Assembly: GCA_013043915.1 (NCBI GenBank)
Contig: JABEVH010000305.1
Coordinates: forward strand, 1 to 10,838
Direction: 5' to 3'
From: Pseudomonadales bacterium
GTDB lineage: Bacteria > Pseudomonadota > Gammaproteobacteria > Pseudomonadales > Moraxellaceae
DNA length: 10,838 bases
The notes beneath the pieces are model-generated. The model was not told where the DNA came from, did no database searches, and saw only the letters and a list, made by a program, of their open reading frames with translations. Each line of letters opens with the position of its first letter. Position 1 is the first letter of the stretch. Both the position numbers and the translations under genes were made by a program. Positions 1 to 6,740 of the stretch are shown piece by piece.

Positions 1-2025
1 CCAAACCAGGATGACGCTGCTCATGGAGGCCAGGGTTAACTGCAGCAAATCTGCCAGGGATTGCGATCGTTTATGCGCTACAGTCTCCTCTTCGGCCCGT
101 TTAGCCAATTCTTCCATCGTCGCGGAATGACGTTGACGCAGGCGCAAACCTGCTATTCCGTAAGCAAAATCCGATATCAACTCCTGCAAAAGTTCAATTT
201 CCTCAGAACTAAAAGCATAGGACTGACCTGCATAGATGGAGAACACGCCCTGTTGACCATCATCTAGACGAAACGGTATGGCAATACTCGAATGAAAACC
301 ATGCTCCGAGGCTGCCTGTTGCCAGGGCGTATAGTCAGCATCATTTTGAATATCCGTCAATACCACCGGTTGACCACTACGCAGGGCTTGTCCGGCCGGA
401 CCTGAGCCCCAAGCCCCTTCGGTGCGGGTAATATGCAGATTATCCAGGTAATCCAGGCCCTCTCCCGCCCAGGCCTGAGGGCGCACATTCTGTTCTTCAT
501 CGTCCTGTACATAACCCACCCAGGACATACGATGCCCACATTCCTCAACAACAATGCGACATACATCATATTGATAGCTATCTTCACGCTGAGCGCGCAC
601 CAGGGCTTGGGAACTGCGACTCAAGGCTCGCTGGATACGCGACAGTTGTGTCAGCCTAGAATTTGCCAAAGCCAGCTGCCTGGTCTTGCCCTGCACCAAC
701 TCTTCCAGGTGGCTGCGGTGCTTTTCCAGTTCTTCGGCCATCGCTCGCCGCTCACTGATATCTCTGGCAAGAATGATGTAACGCTCATCACTATTATCAG
801 GGCTGTGTTTGCGACCCACTGATAACTCAAACCAGATCTGATGGCCACCCAATTCCACCCCAATTTGTCGACCATGTGAGGAACCCATCCTGTGAGCTTC
901 ATCCAGGGCATCGATAATCACTTGTGCTACTTCTGCTGGCAGAATCTCATTGACGCGCCGTCCAATAAAATCTTCAGGCTTAACCCATGTATTGATCGCA
1001 TGCGTCTGGGTACGGTAACTGATATAACGCCCCTCTTCATCCATCTCAAAAAGGAGATCAGGAATAGCGTCGATAACTGCGAGTAAATTTTCTCTCGCCT
1101 CATCAGCAGCAGCATGAGCCTGTTGCACTTCTCCCAGAGCATCTACAAGTTCTCGCGTCCGCTGGGCAACCCGTAACCGCAATCCGCGACTCCAAAGTAT
1201 CAGCAAGGCTACCCAAGCAAGCGCAACGATCAGGGCCCAGCTGATGATACGCAAATAATGAGTGCCTCTTCCCCCTGCAGGCTGCGTGCTTTGCCCAAGC
1301 CAGCGCAAGTTAATTTCATGAATCCGAGACTTGGGGATATCTGCAAACCCTGACGCCAATCGCGACAATAGGGCGGTGTGCCCGCGCAGCACCGCATAAC
1401 TCATATGGCCTATTTTGAAATGGTGGGTGTACCTGAATTGACCTGCCAATCCCGCTTTGAACAACAAAAAAGTAGCTGGGGGCCCATCCATGCAGAATAG
1501 ATGTATATCGCCCCTGCCTGCAGCCTGGATAACCTCATGGTAGTCATCATAGCTAGAAAAACTAGTCACCCCAGATTCAGCAAGATCCTCTATACAGGCA
1601 TCACCTTTTTTAACACCCAACGTAAATCCTTTCAGGGAACTTATATCACTAATACCCGAAATGGTTTTATCGAAGTAAATACGTACGGGAATGTCGGCAT
1701 AGGCAGGGCCAAACTGATACTGTTGACGACGTTTAGCGGTATCAAACAGAGTATCAATGACATCTGCTTTACCCGATAAAAGATCATGTTGCGCATCAGC
1801 CCAGTGTTCTCCCAGCAACACCACAGGCCTATGGTTAACTTCAGCCCACAACCGCCAGATATCTTCACGCAGACCTTGCAAATGGCCCTGATCATCGCGA
1901 AAACTATACGGTGGATAATTATCATCGAGAACGACACGCAACGGAGATACCGCTGAAACGGCTACCGTGGGCGACAGGAGCAGCATCATGCCTAATAGGC
2001 AACTTAAAAAGCTGCGCATCACCAT
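1..2025 (-). CDS. Membrane sensor protein, periplasmic SBP_bac_3 domain plus PAS and GAF domains (3' end outside window)
   Basis: The frame is open for 675 codons from 2025 to the left edge without a stop, so the C-terminal output domain (histidine kinase, GGDEF or EAL) is not visible. Residues 1-25 form a signal peptide ending AVSA. Residues about 28-250 look like a family 3 solute-binding (Venus-flytrap) domain: NYPPYSF near the start, TAKRRQQYQFGPAYA in the middle, and an end with INLRWLG. One membrane helix lies at about 258-279 and is followed by a charged coiled linker. A PAS domain spans about 313-425 (AVIDAIPDLLFEMDEEGRYI, ending ILARDISERR). A helical linker leads to a GAF domain at about 470-630 (GPAGQALRSGQPVV, IAIPFRLDDGQQGVFSIYA). 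The last residues, LASMSSVILVW, look like the start of another PAS. The layout recalls EvgS/BvgS-type sensors with a single periplasmic domain. An inferred role is sensing a small periplasmic ligand, perhaps an amino acid. The start is set by AGGAGG eight bases upstream; a second ATG lies at 2019. The gene follows the GNAT gene by 31 bases and is probably cotranscribed with it. Confidence 0.85.
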   Translation of the reverse strand, partial: MVMRSFLSCLLGMMLLLSPTVAVSAVSPLRVVLDDNYPPYSFRDDQGHLQGLREDIWRLWAEVNHRPVVLLGEHWADAQHDLLSGKADVIDTLFDTAKRRQQYQFGPAYADIPVRIYFDKTISGISDISSLKGFTLGVKKGDACIEDLAESGVTSFSSYDDYHEVIQAAGRGDIHLFCMDGPPATFLLFKAGLAGQFRYTHHFKIGHMSYAVLRGHTALLSRLASGFADIPKSRIHEINLRWLGQSTQPAGGRGTHYLRIISWALIVALAWVALLILWSRGLRLRVAQRTRELVDALGEVQQAHAAADEARENLLAVIDAIPDLLFEMDEEGRYISYRTQTHAINTWVKPEDFIGRRVNEILPAEVAQVIIDALDEAHRMGSSHGRQIGVELGGHQIWFELSVGRKHSPDNSDERYIILARDISERRAMAEELEKHRSHLEELVQGKTRQLALANSRLTQLSRIQRALSRSSQALVRAQREDSYQYDVCRIVVEECGHRMSWVGYVQDDEEQNVRPQAWAGEGLDYLDNLHITRTEGAWGSGPAGQALRSGQPVVLTDIQNDADYTPWQQAASEHGFHSSIAIPFRLDDGQQGVFSIYAGQSYAFSSEEIELLQELISDFAYGIAGLRLRQRHSATMEELAKRAEEETVAHKRSQSLADLLQLTLASMSSVILVW

Positions 2026-2033
2026 CCTGAGGC

Positions 2034-2039
2034 CCTCCT
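2034..2039 (-). promoter_or_regulatory. Ribosome binding site of the sensor gene
   Basis: A full AGGAGG lies eight bases before the ATG at 2025. The reading frame stays open upstream through another ATG at 2088, inside the end of the GNAT gene. This strong site is what favours 2025 over the upstream ATG. Confidence 0.7.
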
Positions 2040-2056
2040 GGTCGTCATTGATCTTT

Positions 2057-2479
2057 TTAGAGTTGACAGCGATAAAGTCCACCTTCATGCGCGATAAAAC
2101 CTATGGCCTCAAAAATGCTCACCAGATCAGCATCGGTTACATCAAACTCCGTGCTCAGATAACCTGATCCACGCTGTCCCTCCAAAGCTCTAACTTCATT
2201 GACCAGTCGTTCAGCTACACCACGACCACGAGTCGCTGGATGTACCGCCAAATAGCTCATGTTACGATCCTGTAGATCACCACTGACCAATACACCGCAA
2301 ATCCACCGTCCGTTGAATAAGCCAGCATAATAACGGGCACCCGTCTGCAAAGACTGCTCAATGTTCGCAATGACATTGTCAGCATCCTTGCTCGCTGGCA
2401 TGTCAACATAAACCTTATGCAACTGCTCCCGCACCTCACCAGGAAGAACCCGATGAAACTCCTGAATCTCAACCGGCAT
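2057..2479 (-). CDS. GNAT-family protein resembling PanM/PanZ (acetyl-CoA sensor, PanD maturation factor)
   Basis: This is a 140-residue single GNAT fold. The acetyl-CoA binding motif A is plain at about residues 77-88 (LAVHPATRGRGVAERLV), preceded by a beta-hairpin (YYAGLFNGRWICGVLV) and followed by a C-terminal IFEAIGFIAHEGG. These segments match my recollection of E. coli PanM (PanZ): AARFNERLLAAVRV, TRRRGVGQYLLEEV, and ALGFTAQQGG near the C-terminus. PanM binds acetyl-CoA and promotes self-cleavage of aspartate decarboxylase PanD in pantothenate synthesis. Whether this homologue does the same is inference; panD is not in the window. The protein is slightly longer than E. coli PanM (127 residues). 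The start is uncertain: GTG at 2485 is in frame, but ATG at 2479 has AGGGAG ten bases upstream. It heads the operon with the sensor gene and is divergent from hisB. It could instead be a plain GNAT acetyltransferase of unknown substrate. Confidence 0.75.
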   Translation of the reverse strand: MPVEIQEFHRVLPGEVREQLHKVYVDMPASKDADNVIANIEQSLQTGARYYAGLFNGRWICGVLVSGDLQDRNMSYLAVHPATRGRGVAERLVNEVRALEGQRGSGYLSTEFDVTDADLVSIFEAIGFIAHEGGLYRCQL

Positions 2480-2511
2480 GACCACACCACTCCCTACGTA
2501 AGCCCGTTAGC

Positions 2512-2517
2512 AGTATA
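2512..2517 (-). promoter_or_regulatory. Candidate -10 element for the GNAT-sensor operon
   Basis: TATACT reads leftward here, 32 bases before the ATG at 2479, giving a predicted leader of about 26 bases. No good -35 hexamer lies at 16-18 bases, the nearest being GTGCAA. It is part of an inverted repeat shared with the his promoter. Confidence 0.4.
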
Positions 2518-2555
2518 ACGGTCCAAGCAGACTTTGCACCATGCCTGTGGAAGGC

Positions 2556-2564
2556 TGTTATACT
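2556..2564 (+). promoter_or_regulatory. Candidate extended -10 promoter for hisBHAF
   Basis: TGTTATACT is an extended -10 (TG-N-TATACT) placed 31 bases before the hisB ATG, so the leader would be about 25 bases. A possible -35, TTGCAC at 2534-2539, is 19 bases upstream, slightly too far, so the TG extension may carry recognition. The predicted leader is too short for a his leader-peptide attenuator, and no run of His codons is seen. Confidence 0.5.
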
Positions 2565-2595
2565 AAGCTGCAAAGATGTCAAAATCAGGTATTTC

Positions 2596-3189
2596 ATGAG
2601 CGCACGCACAGCCTCGGTCACTCGCCATACGCAGGAGACCCGTATCAGTATAGATATCAATTTAGATGGCCAGGGAAAAGGGCAGCTAGCGACCGGCATT
2701 GCCTTCCTGGATCATATGTTGGACCAGGTGGTTCGTCATGGACTGATTGATATTAATATTTCCTGCCAGGGTGACTTGGCTATCGATGATCACCATAGCG
2801 TTGAAGACTGCGGCATCGTTTTGGGTCAGGCCTTAGCCAAGGCGCTGTCTGACAAAAAAGGCATCCGGCGCTATGGGCATTGCTATGCTCCCTTGGATGA
2901 GGCCTTATCGAGAGTGGTCATTGATATATCTGGTCGTCCTGGACTGTTCTATCAAGTAGACTTTACGCGCGCTCGTATCGGCAGTTTTGATGTCGATCTT
3001 TTTCGTGAATTTTTCCAGGCCCTGGTCAACCACGCAGGCATCACCCTGCATATTGACAACCTGGCTGGCCTCAACGCCCACCATCAGATCGAGTCGATCT
3101 TCAAGGCATTTGCCCGGGCCCTGCGGACAGCCATTGAACGGGATCCCAGGATGGCAGAACAAACCCCTTCCACCAAGGGCAGCTTATGA
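2596..3189 (+). CDS. hisB: Imidazoleglycerol-phosphate dehydratase
   Basis: This enzyme converts imidazole glycerol phosphate to imidazole acetol phosphate, the sixth step of histidine synthesis, in the cytoplasm. The 197-residue protein is the dehydratase alone, without the fused histidinol-phosphatase domain of the enteric HisB. Family motifs are intact: GIAFLDHMLDQ at 34-44, DDHHSVEDCG at 64-73 and LNAHHQIESIFKAFARALR at 159-177. The two HH pairs (66-67 and 162-163) and nearby glutamates bind the manganese ions in this family. The ATG at 2596 has a modest AGG seven bases upstream and the N-terminus has normal family length. The stop overlaps the hisH start as ATGA, implying translational coupling. 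A separate histidinol phosphatase must be encoded elsewhere, as is usual outside enterics. Confidence 0.97.
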   Translation: MSARTASVTRHTQETRISIDINLDGQGKGQLATGIAFLDHMLDQVVRHGLIDINISCQGDLAIDDHHSVEDCGIVLGQALAKALSDKKGIRRYGHCYAPLDEALSRVVIDISGRPGLFYQVDFTRARIGSFDVDLFREFFQALVNHAGITLHIDNLAGLNAHHQIESIFKAFARALRTAIERDPRMAEQTPSTKGSL

Positions 3190-3815
3190 CACGTGTGGCT
3201 GTACTCGATTACGGCATGGGTAATCTTCATTCCGTCGCCAAGGCTTTGGAACATGTGGGCGCACAAACGGTTTGGGTCACTCACGACCCGGCGTTGATTG
3301 CCCGCGCTGACCGTCTGGTCCTGCCTGGCCAGGGAGCTATGCGCGACTGTATGGCAGCTATGCATAGTGAAGGAATTGATGAGGCTGTTCATCAGGCACT
3401 TAACACCAAGCCTCTGCTCGGTATTTGTGTGGGCATGCAAGCACTGCTGTCGCACTCTGAAGAAAATGGCGGCGTGGCTGGCTTGGATGTCTATCCTGGC
3501 GAGGTTCGATTTTTTGGCTACGATCTACAGGAAAACGGCTCTCGCCTGAAAGTTCCCCATATGGGCTGGAATGAAGTATGGCAACAATCCCATCCCTTGT
3601 GGCAAGGCATCCCTAACGGCAGCCGGTTCTATTTTGTGCATAGTTATTACTGTGTCCCCGACACTCCTGAGCTTAGCCTAGGCAGCAGTCATTATGCCGT
3701 TGATTTCTGCTCAGCGCTGGGACGGGATCAGATTTTTGCGGTACAGTTTCATCCCGAGAAAAGCGCTCGCGCCGGACTCAAACTTCTATCCAATTTCTTA
3801 AACTGGCATCCGTAA
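3186..3815 (+). CDS. hisH: Imidazole glycerol phosphate synthase, glutaminase subunit
   Basis: HisH is the class I glutamine amidotransferase half of IGP synthase. It hydrolyses glutamine and passes ammonia to HisF. The 209-residue length is normal. The catalytic nucleophile is Cys81 in GICVGMQ, and the His-Glu pair is His189 and Glu191 in QFHPEKS. The HisH hallmarks PHMGWN (124-129) and VHSYY (151-155) are present, as is the N-terminal DYGMGNLHS. It begins inside the hisB stop (ATGA) and ends 14 bases before hisA, consistent with one transcript. All key residues are present, so a working enzyme is expected. Confidence 0.97.
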   Translation: MTRVAVLDYGMGNLHSVAKALEHVGAQTVWVTHDPALIARADRLVLPGQGAMRDCMAAMHSEGIDEAVHQALNTKPLLGICVGMQALLSHSEENGGVAGLDVYPGEVRFFGYDLQENGSRLKVPHMGWNEVWQQSHPLWQGIPNGSRFYFVHSYYCVPDTPELSLGSSHYAVDFCSALGRDQIFAVQFHPEKSARAGLKLLSNFLNWHP

Positions 3816-3829
3816 GAGGCCGAACTCCC

Positions 3830-4561
3830 ATGCTTATCATTCCCGCCATCGACCTCAAAGACGGACACTGTGTACGGCTGCGCCAGGGGCGCATGGATGA
3901 CTCCACAATATTTTCTGAAGATCCGGTCGCCATGGCTAGTCACTGGCAACGTCAGGGCGCTCGACGCCTGCATCTGGTCGACCTTAATGGCGCTTTTGCC
4001 GGAACTCCGCAACATGCAGGCGTCGTTCAGGCCATTGCCCAAGCTTACCCTAACCTGCCCCTGCAGATTGGTGGAGGTATTCGATCGTTGGCAACTATTG
4101 AACAATACCTGCAAGCTGGCGTCAGCTGGGTTATTCTGGGTACACAGGCCCTGCGCCAACCCGAACTGGTGGATGAGGCCTGTCGACAATTTCCCGGCCA
4201 TGTCATGGTGGGGATTGACGCCAAAGATGGCATGGTAGCTACCGAAGGCTGGGCTCAAGTCTCCCAAACACCTGCCCTGGAGTTGGCACAGCGTTTTCTT
4301 CAAGCGGGGATTAGTGCCCTCATCTACACGGACATTAGCCGTGATGGCATGATGCAAGGCGTCAATGTGGAAGCCACATCCGACTTGGCACGACGCTCTG
4401 GCCTGCCCGTCATTGCCTCCGGAGGTATTACGTCGATGGATGACATTGACCGCCTGGTCGCTGCCCAATCTTCAGGCATCATCGGTGCCATTACGGGTCG
4501 AGCCATTTATGAAGGCAACCTTGATCTGGCAACTGCCCAACAACAGGCTGATGCATCATGA
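3830..4561 (+). CDS. hisA: ProFAR isomerase (phosphoribosylformimino-AICAR-P isomerase)
   Basis: HisA catalyses the Amadori rearrangement of ProFAR to PRFAR, the substrate of HisF. It is a 243-residue (beta/alpha)8 barrel. The catalytic aspartates are Asp8 (IPAIDLKDG) and Asp130 (GIDAKDG). The phosphate-binding loops are visible at 79-85 (QIGGGIR) and 196-200 (ASGGI), and YTDISRDGM sits at 166-174. AAGAGG, beginning within the hisH stop codon, lies ten bases before the ATG. The stop overlaps hisF as ATGA. It shares the half-barrel repeat pattern of HisF, as expected for these paralogues. Confidence 0.97.
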   Translation: MLIIPAIDLKDGHCVRLRQGRMDDSTIFSEDPVAMASHWQRQGARRLHLVDLNGAFAGTPQHAGVVQAIAQAYPNLPLQIGGGIRSLATIEQYLQAGVSWVILGTQALRQPELVDEACRQFPGHVMVGIDAKDGMVATEGWAQVSQTPALELAQRFLQAGISALIYTDISRDGMMQGVNVEATSDLARRSGLPVIASGGITSMDDIDRLVAAQSSGIIGAITGRAIYEGNLDLATAQQQADAS

Positions 4562-5328
4562 CCCTGGCTAAACGCATCATTCCTTGCCTGGACGTCGATC
4601 GTGGTCGCGTTGTCAAAGGCGTTCGCTTTCTCGACATCAAGGATGCCGGTGATCCTGTTGAAATTGCACGTCGTTGTGATGCAGAAGGCGCTGATGAAAT
4701 CACCTTTCTTGATATTACGGCCAGTCATGAGGGCAGGGAAACCACGTTAGATACTGTACGACGCATGGCCAGTGAAGTTTTTGTACCTTTAACCGTTGGC
4801 GGTGGCATACGCCGCATAGAGGACATTCGCGCCCTGCTTAATGCGGGAGCCGACAAGGTTAGCATCAACTCAGCCGCTATCAGTCAGCCTGATTTCGTCA
4901 AGGCGGCCGCTGATCATTTTGGCGCACAGTGTCTGGTCATCGCTATTGATGCCAAACAGGTCGGCCCCTCCCGTTGGGAAATCTTTACCCATGGGGGCCG
5001 CAAAGCTACGGGCATCGACGCTGTTGAATGGGCTGTACGCATGACAGAGGATGGTGCTGGTGAAGTCCTGCTGACCAGTATGGATGCCGATGGCACGCAG
5101 GCAGGCTATGACTTGGCGCTGACCCGTGCGGTAGCTGATGCCGTACATGTACCCGTGATCGCCTCTGGCGGTGTAGGTAATCTGCAGCATCTCGCCGATG
5201 GCCTTTTACAGGGACATGCTGACGCCGTTCTAGCTGCCAGCATTTTTCACTTTGGGCAATACAGCATCCAACAAGCCAAACACTTCCTGCATGACCAAGG
5301 TCTGGTCATGCGCCTGGAAGAGTCCTGA
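4558..5328 (+). CDS. hisF: Imidazole glycerol phosphate synthase, cyclase subunit
   Basis: HisF uses ammonia from HisH to convert PRFAR to imidazole glycerol phosphate plus AICAR, linking histidine and purine synthesis. The 256-residue barrel has catalytic Asp12 (IPCLDVDRGRVVKG) and Asp131 (AIDAK). Phosphate-binding glycines appear in TVGGGIR (79-85) and IASGGVGN (201-208), and DADGTQAGYD lies at 176-185. It starts within the hisA stop. It is the last his gene here: hisI and hisE, which often follow hisF in related bacteria, are absent, and the next gene lies convergent 12 bases away. Confidence 0.97.
   Translation: MTLAKRIIPCLDVDRGRVVKGVRFLDIKDAGDPVEIARRCDAEGADEITFLDITASHEGRETTLDTVRRMASEVFVPLTVGGGIRRIEDIRALLNAGADKVSINSAAISQPDFVKAAADHFGAQCLVIAIDAKQVGPSRWEIFTHGGRKATGIDAVEWAVRMTEDGAGEVLLTSMDADGTQAGYDLALTRAVADAVHVPVIASGGVGNLQHLADGLLQGHADAVLAASIFHFGQYSIQQAKHFLHDQGLVMRLEES
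5289..5311. repeat. Hairpin-forming inverted repeat at the 3' end of hisF
   Basis: GCATGACCA (5289-5297) and TGGTCATGC (5303-5311) pair perfectly over nine bases around a five-base loop, 14 bases before the hisF stop codon. There is no T-run after it on either strand, so it is not a standard intrinsic terminator. It lies just inside hisF and is also crossed by any transcript reading through ctpA. It could slow or protect the ends of the converging transcripts, or be chance within codons for HDQGLVM. Confidence 0.5.
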
Positions 5329-5340
5329 CTGAGCATCCGT

Positions 5341-6693
5341 TTAGGGCTTGTTGGTCGCTGGTGCTGGCGGGGCAAGCGCTGAACTGGCTACAGTCACCTG
5401 ATTGAGCAGGCTCTGAGTGCGCAGAACATTCAACGCTTCATACAGTTGAAAATCTGTCGAAAGTAAATTGCCATCATCCTCATTTGCTAACTTTTCAGTA
5501 GACTTCTGCGTATTGGCCAAATGTCCTGCCAAATCAGCTTCACTATACAAATCAATGGCCTTATGTTCCTTAACAGAGGCCTGATTGACCACTAGATCTG
5601 GCACAATCCCATGGGCCTGAATGGAACGTCCGCTGGGCGTATAGTAGCGAGCTGTCGTCAGCTTGATGCCTCGCCCCCCTTGCAAGCCAAGCACAGACTG
5701 CACCGAACCTTTACCAAAACTCGTGGTCCCCACCAATAGCGCGCGGTGATTGTCCTGCAAAGCACCTGAAACAATCTCAGCAGCTGATGCTGTGCCGCCG
5801 TTGATCAAAACAACTACAGGTATTCCCGGAAAAAGTTGACCTGGTGTCGCTTCAAAGTGTTGATCAGAATCTTTGATTCTACCTCGTGTTGAGACAATCA
5901 AACCCTGATCAAGAAAGTCGTCAGCAACTTCGACAGCGCCGCCGAGTACACCTCCCGGATTATTACGCAGATCCAGCACCACCCCCTTGATTGGACCGCT
6001 GGCTTGCAGTTTCTTGACTTCAACATCCAGGTCATGACCTGTATGTTGTGCAAACATAGTGATTTTCAACAAGGCAAACCCGGGAACCAACCAACGCCCC
6101 TTGACCGTGCTGACAGCGATTCGTGCCCGAATAAGATCATATTCATGCAGTTTGGATTCCCCGGGACGAACGACCGTCATATGTAAATGTGTGCCGGGAC
6201 TGCCTCGCATTTGATCCAGAATGGTTTGCAAGTTCTGGCCGTGAATCAGTTTGCCCTCCATCTTGATGATAATATCACCCGTCTTGATGCCCGCCGCTTG
6301 CGCAGGTGAATCATCGAGGGCAGCGAGAACTTTAAGATCATTATTGACCATATTGAGTTCAAGACCCACACCATCAAACTCCCCGGATGTGTCATCTTTA
6401 AGCTCCTGGTAGTCCTCTTTACCCAGATACTCTGAGTGCGGATCCAGCGACTCCAACATGCCACGTACGGCATTGACCCACAAGGTATGATCTGCAACTG
6501 GCTCAACGTATGAGCTACGAATTTGGTCCATAACTTCGACGAACATACGCAGGTCCTCAACATCCATCACCGGAGGAAGTGCTGAGGACACAGCCGCTCC
6601 CTGCTGCAAGGAAGGGGCCGATGTATCGGCACAAGCCGCCAAGGCAGCCATCAAGCCCAGGGCACAGAACAGGGGACGAACTAAAAAACTCAT
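5341..6693 (-). CDS. ctpA: C-terminal processing peptidase (S41 family) with lipoprotein signal
   Basis: This is a periplasmic serine protease of the CtpA/Prc family, which trims envelope proteins; in Pseudomonas the relative CtpA degrades peptidoglycan cross-link hydrolases. With the start chosen here it has 450 residues. Residues 1-21 form a signal with lipobox LAAC (Cys21, followed by Ala), predicting lipidation and outer-membrane sorting by the E. coli rule. A PDZ domain lies at about 108-190 (FDGVGLELN through SPAQAAGIKTGDII). The S41 core follows, with DLRNNPGG at 241-248, catalytic Ser303 (GGTASAAEI) and Lys328 (SFGKGSVQ). The end is an Ala/Pro-rich tail. The frame opens upstream at a TTG (6753) that overlaps envC, but AGAGGA six bases before the ATG at 6693 favours this start. 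It follows envC by 47 bases and is convergent with hisF. Confidence 0.93.
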   Translation of the reverse strand: MSFLVRPLFCALGLMAALAACADTSAPSLQQGAAVSSALPPVMDVEDLRMFVEVMDQIRSSYVEPVADHTLWVNAVRGMLESLDPHSEYLGKEDYQELKDDTSGEFDGVGLELNMVNNDLKVLAALDDSPAQAAGIKTGDIIIKMEGKLIHGQNLQTILDQMRGSPGTHLHMTVVRPGESKLHEYDLIRARIAVSTVKGRWLVPGFALLKITMFAQHTGHDLDVEVKKLQASGPIKGVVLDLRNNPGGVLGGAVEVADDFLDQGLIVSTRGRIKDSDQHFEATPGQLFPGIPVVVLINGGTASAAEIVSGALQDNHRALLVGTTSFGKGSVQSVLGLQGGRGIKLTTARYYTPSGRSIQAHGIVPDLVVNQASVKEHKAIDLYSEADLAGHLANTQKSTEKLANEDDGNLLSTDFQLYEALNVLRTQSLLNQVTVASSALAPPAPATNKP

Positions 6694-6699
6694 AACCAT

Positions 6700-6705
6700 T
6701 CCTCT
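6700..6705 (-). promoter_or_regulatory. Ribosome binding site deciding the ctpA start
   Basis: AGAGGA lies six bases before the ATG at 6693 and directly abuts the ATG at 6699. This makes 6693 the more likely start and rules against the upstream TTG at 6753. The result also gives a cleaner lipoprotein signal sequence. Confidence 0.6.
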
Positions 6706-6740
6706 CACGGCAGCTTTAATATATTGCAGCCAAAATATAG

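Larger units (their letters stand above)
2512..2564. repeat. Inverted repeat spanning the divergent promoter gap
   Basis: AGTATAAC at 2512-2519 and GTTATACT at 2557-2564 are exact reverse complements, centred at 2538. Each arm holds a TATACT -10 candidate, one per direction. The symmetry may only reflect two similar promoters, or it may serve as a shared operator. Confidence 0.5.

Noticed and set aside
357..1937. Several short open frames on both strands across the left 2 kb, suggesting a broken gene.
   Set aside because: Translating the minus strand from 2025 gives one uninterrupted frame to the window edge with recognisable SBP_bac_3, PAS and GAF segments. The short frames are shadows.
2571..2595. 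Possible histidine attenuator upstream of hisB.
   Set aside because: The predicted leader is only about 25 bases, with no His-codon run and no terminator hairpin.
2750..2759. AT-rich palindrome ATATTAATAT within hisB.
   Set aside because: It falls on the codons for D-I-N-I and has no supporting context.
4416..4425. Ten-base palindrome CCTCCGGAGG in hisA.
   Set aside because: It arises from codons for the conserved ASGG phosphate loop and is short enough to be chance.
3749..4468. A 239-codon open frame antisense to hisA.
   Set aside because: hisA is clearly the real gene with all catalytic residues. The antisense product matches no family I know and lacks a convincing start site.
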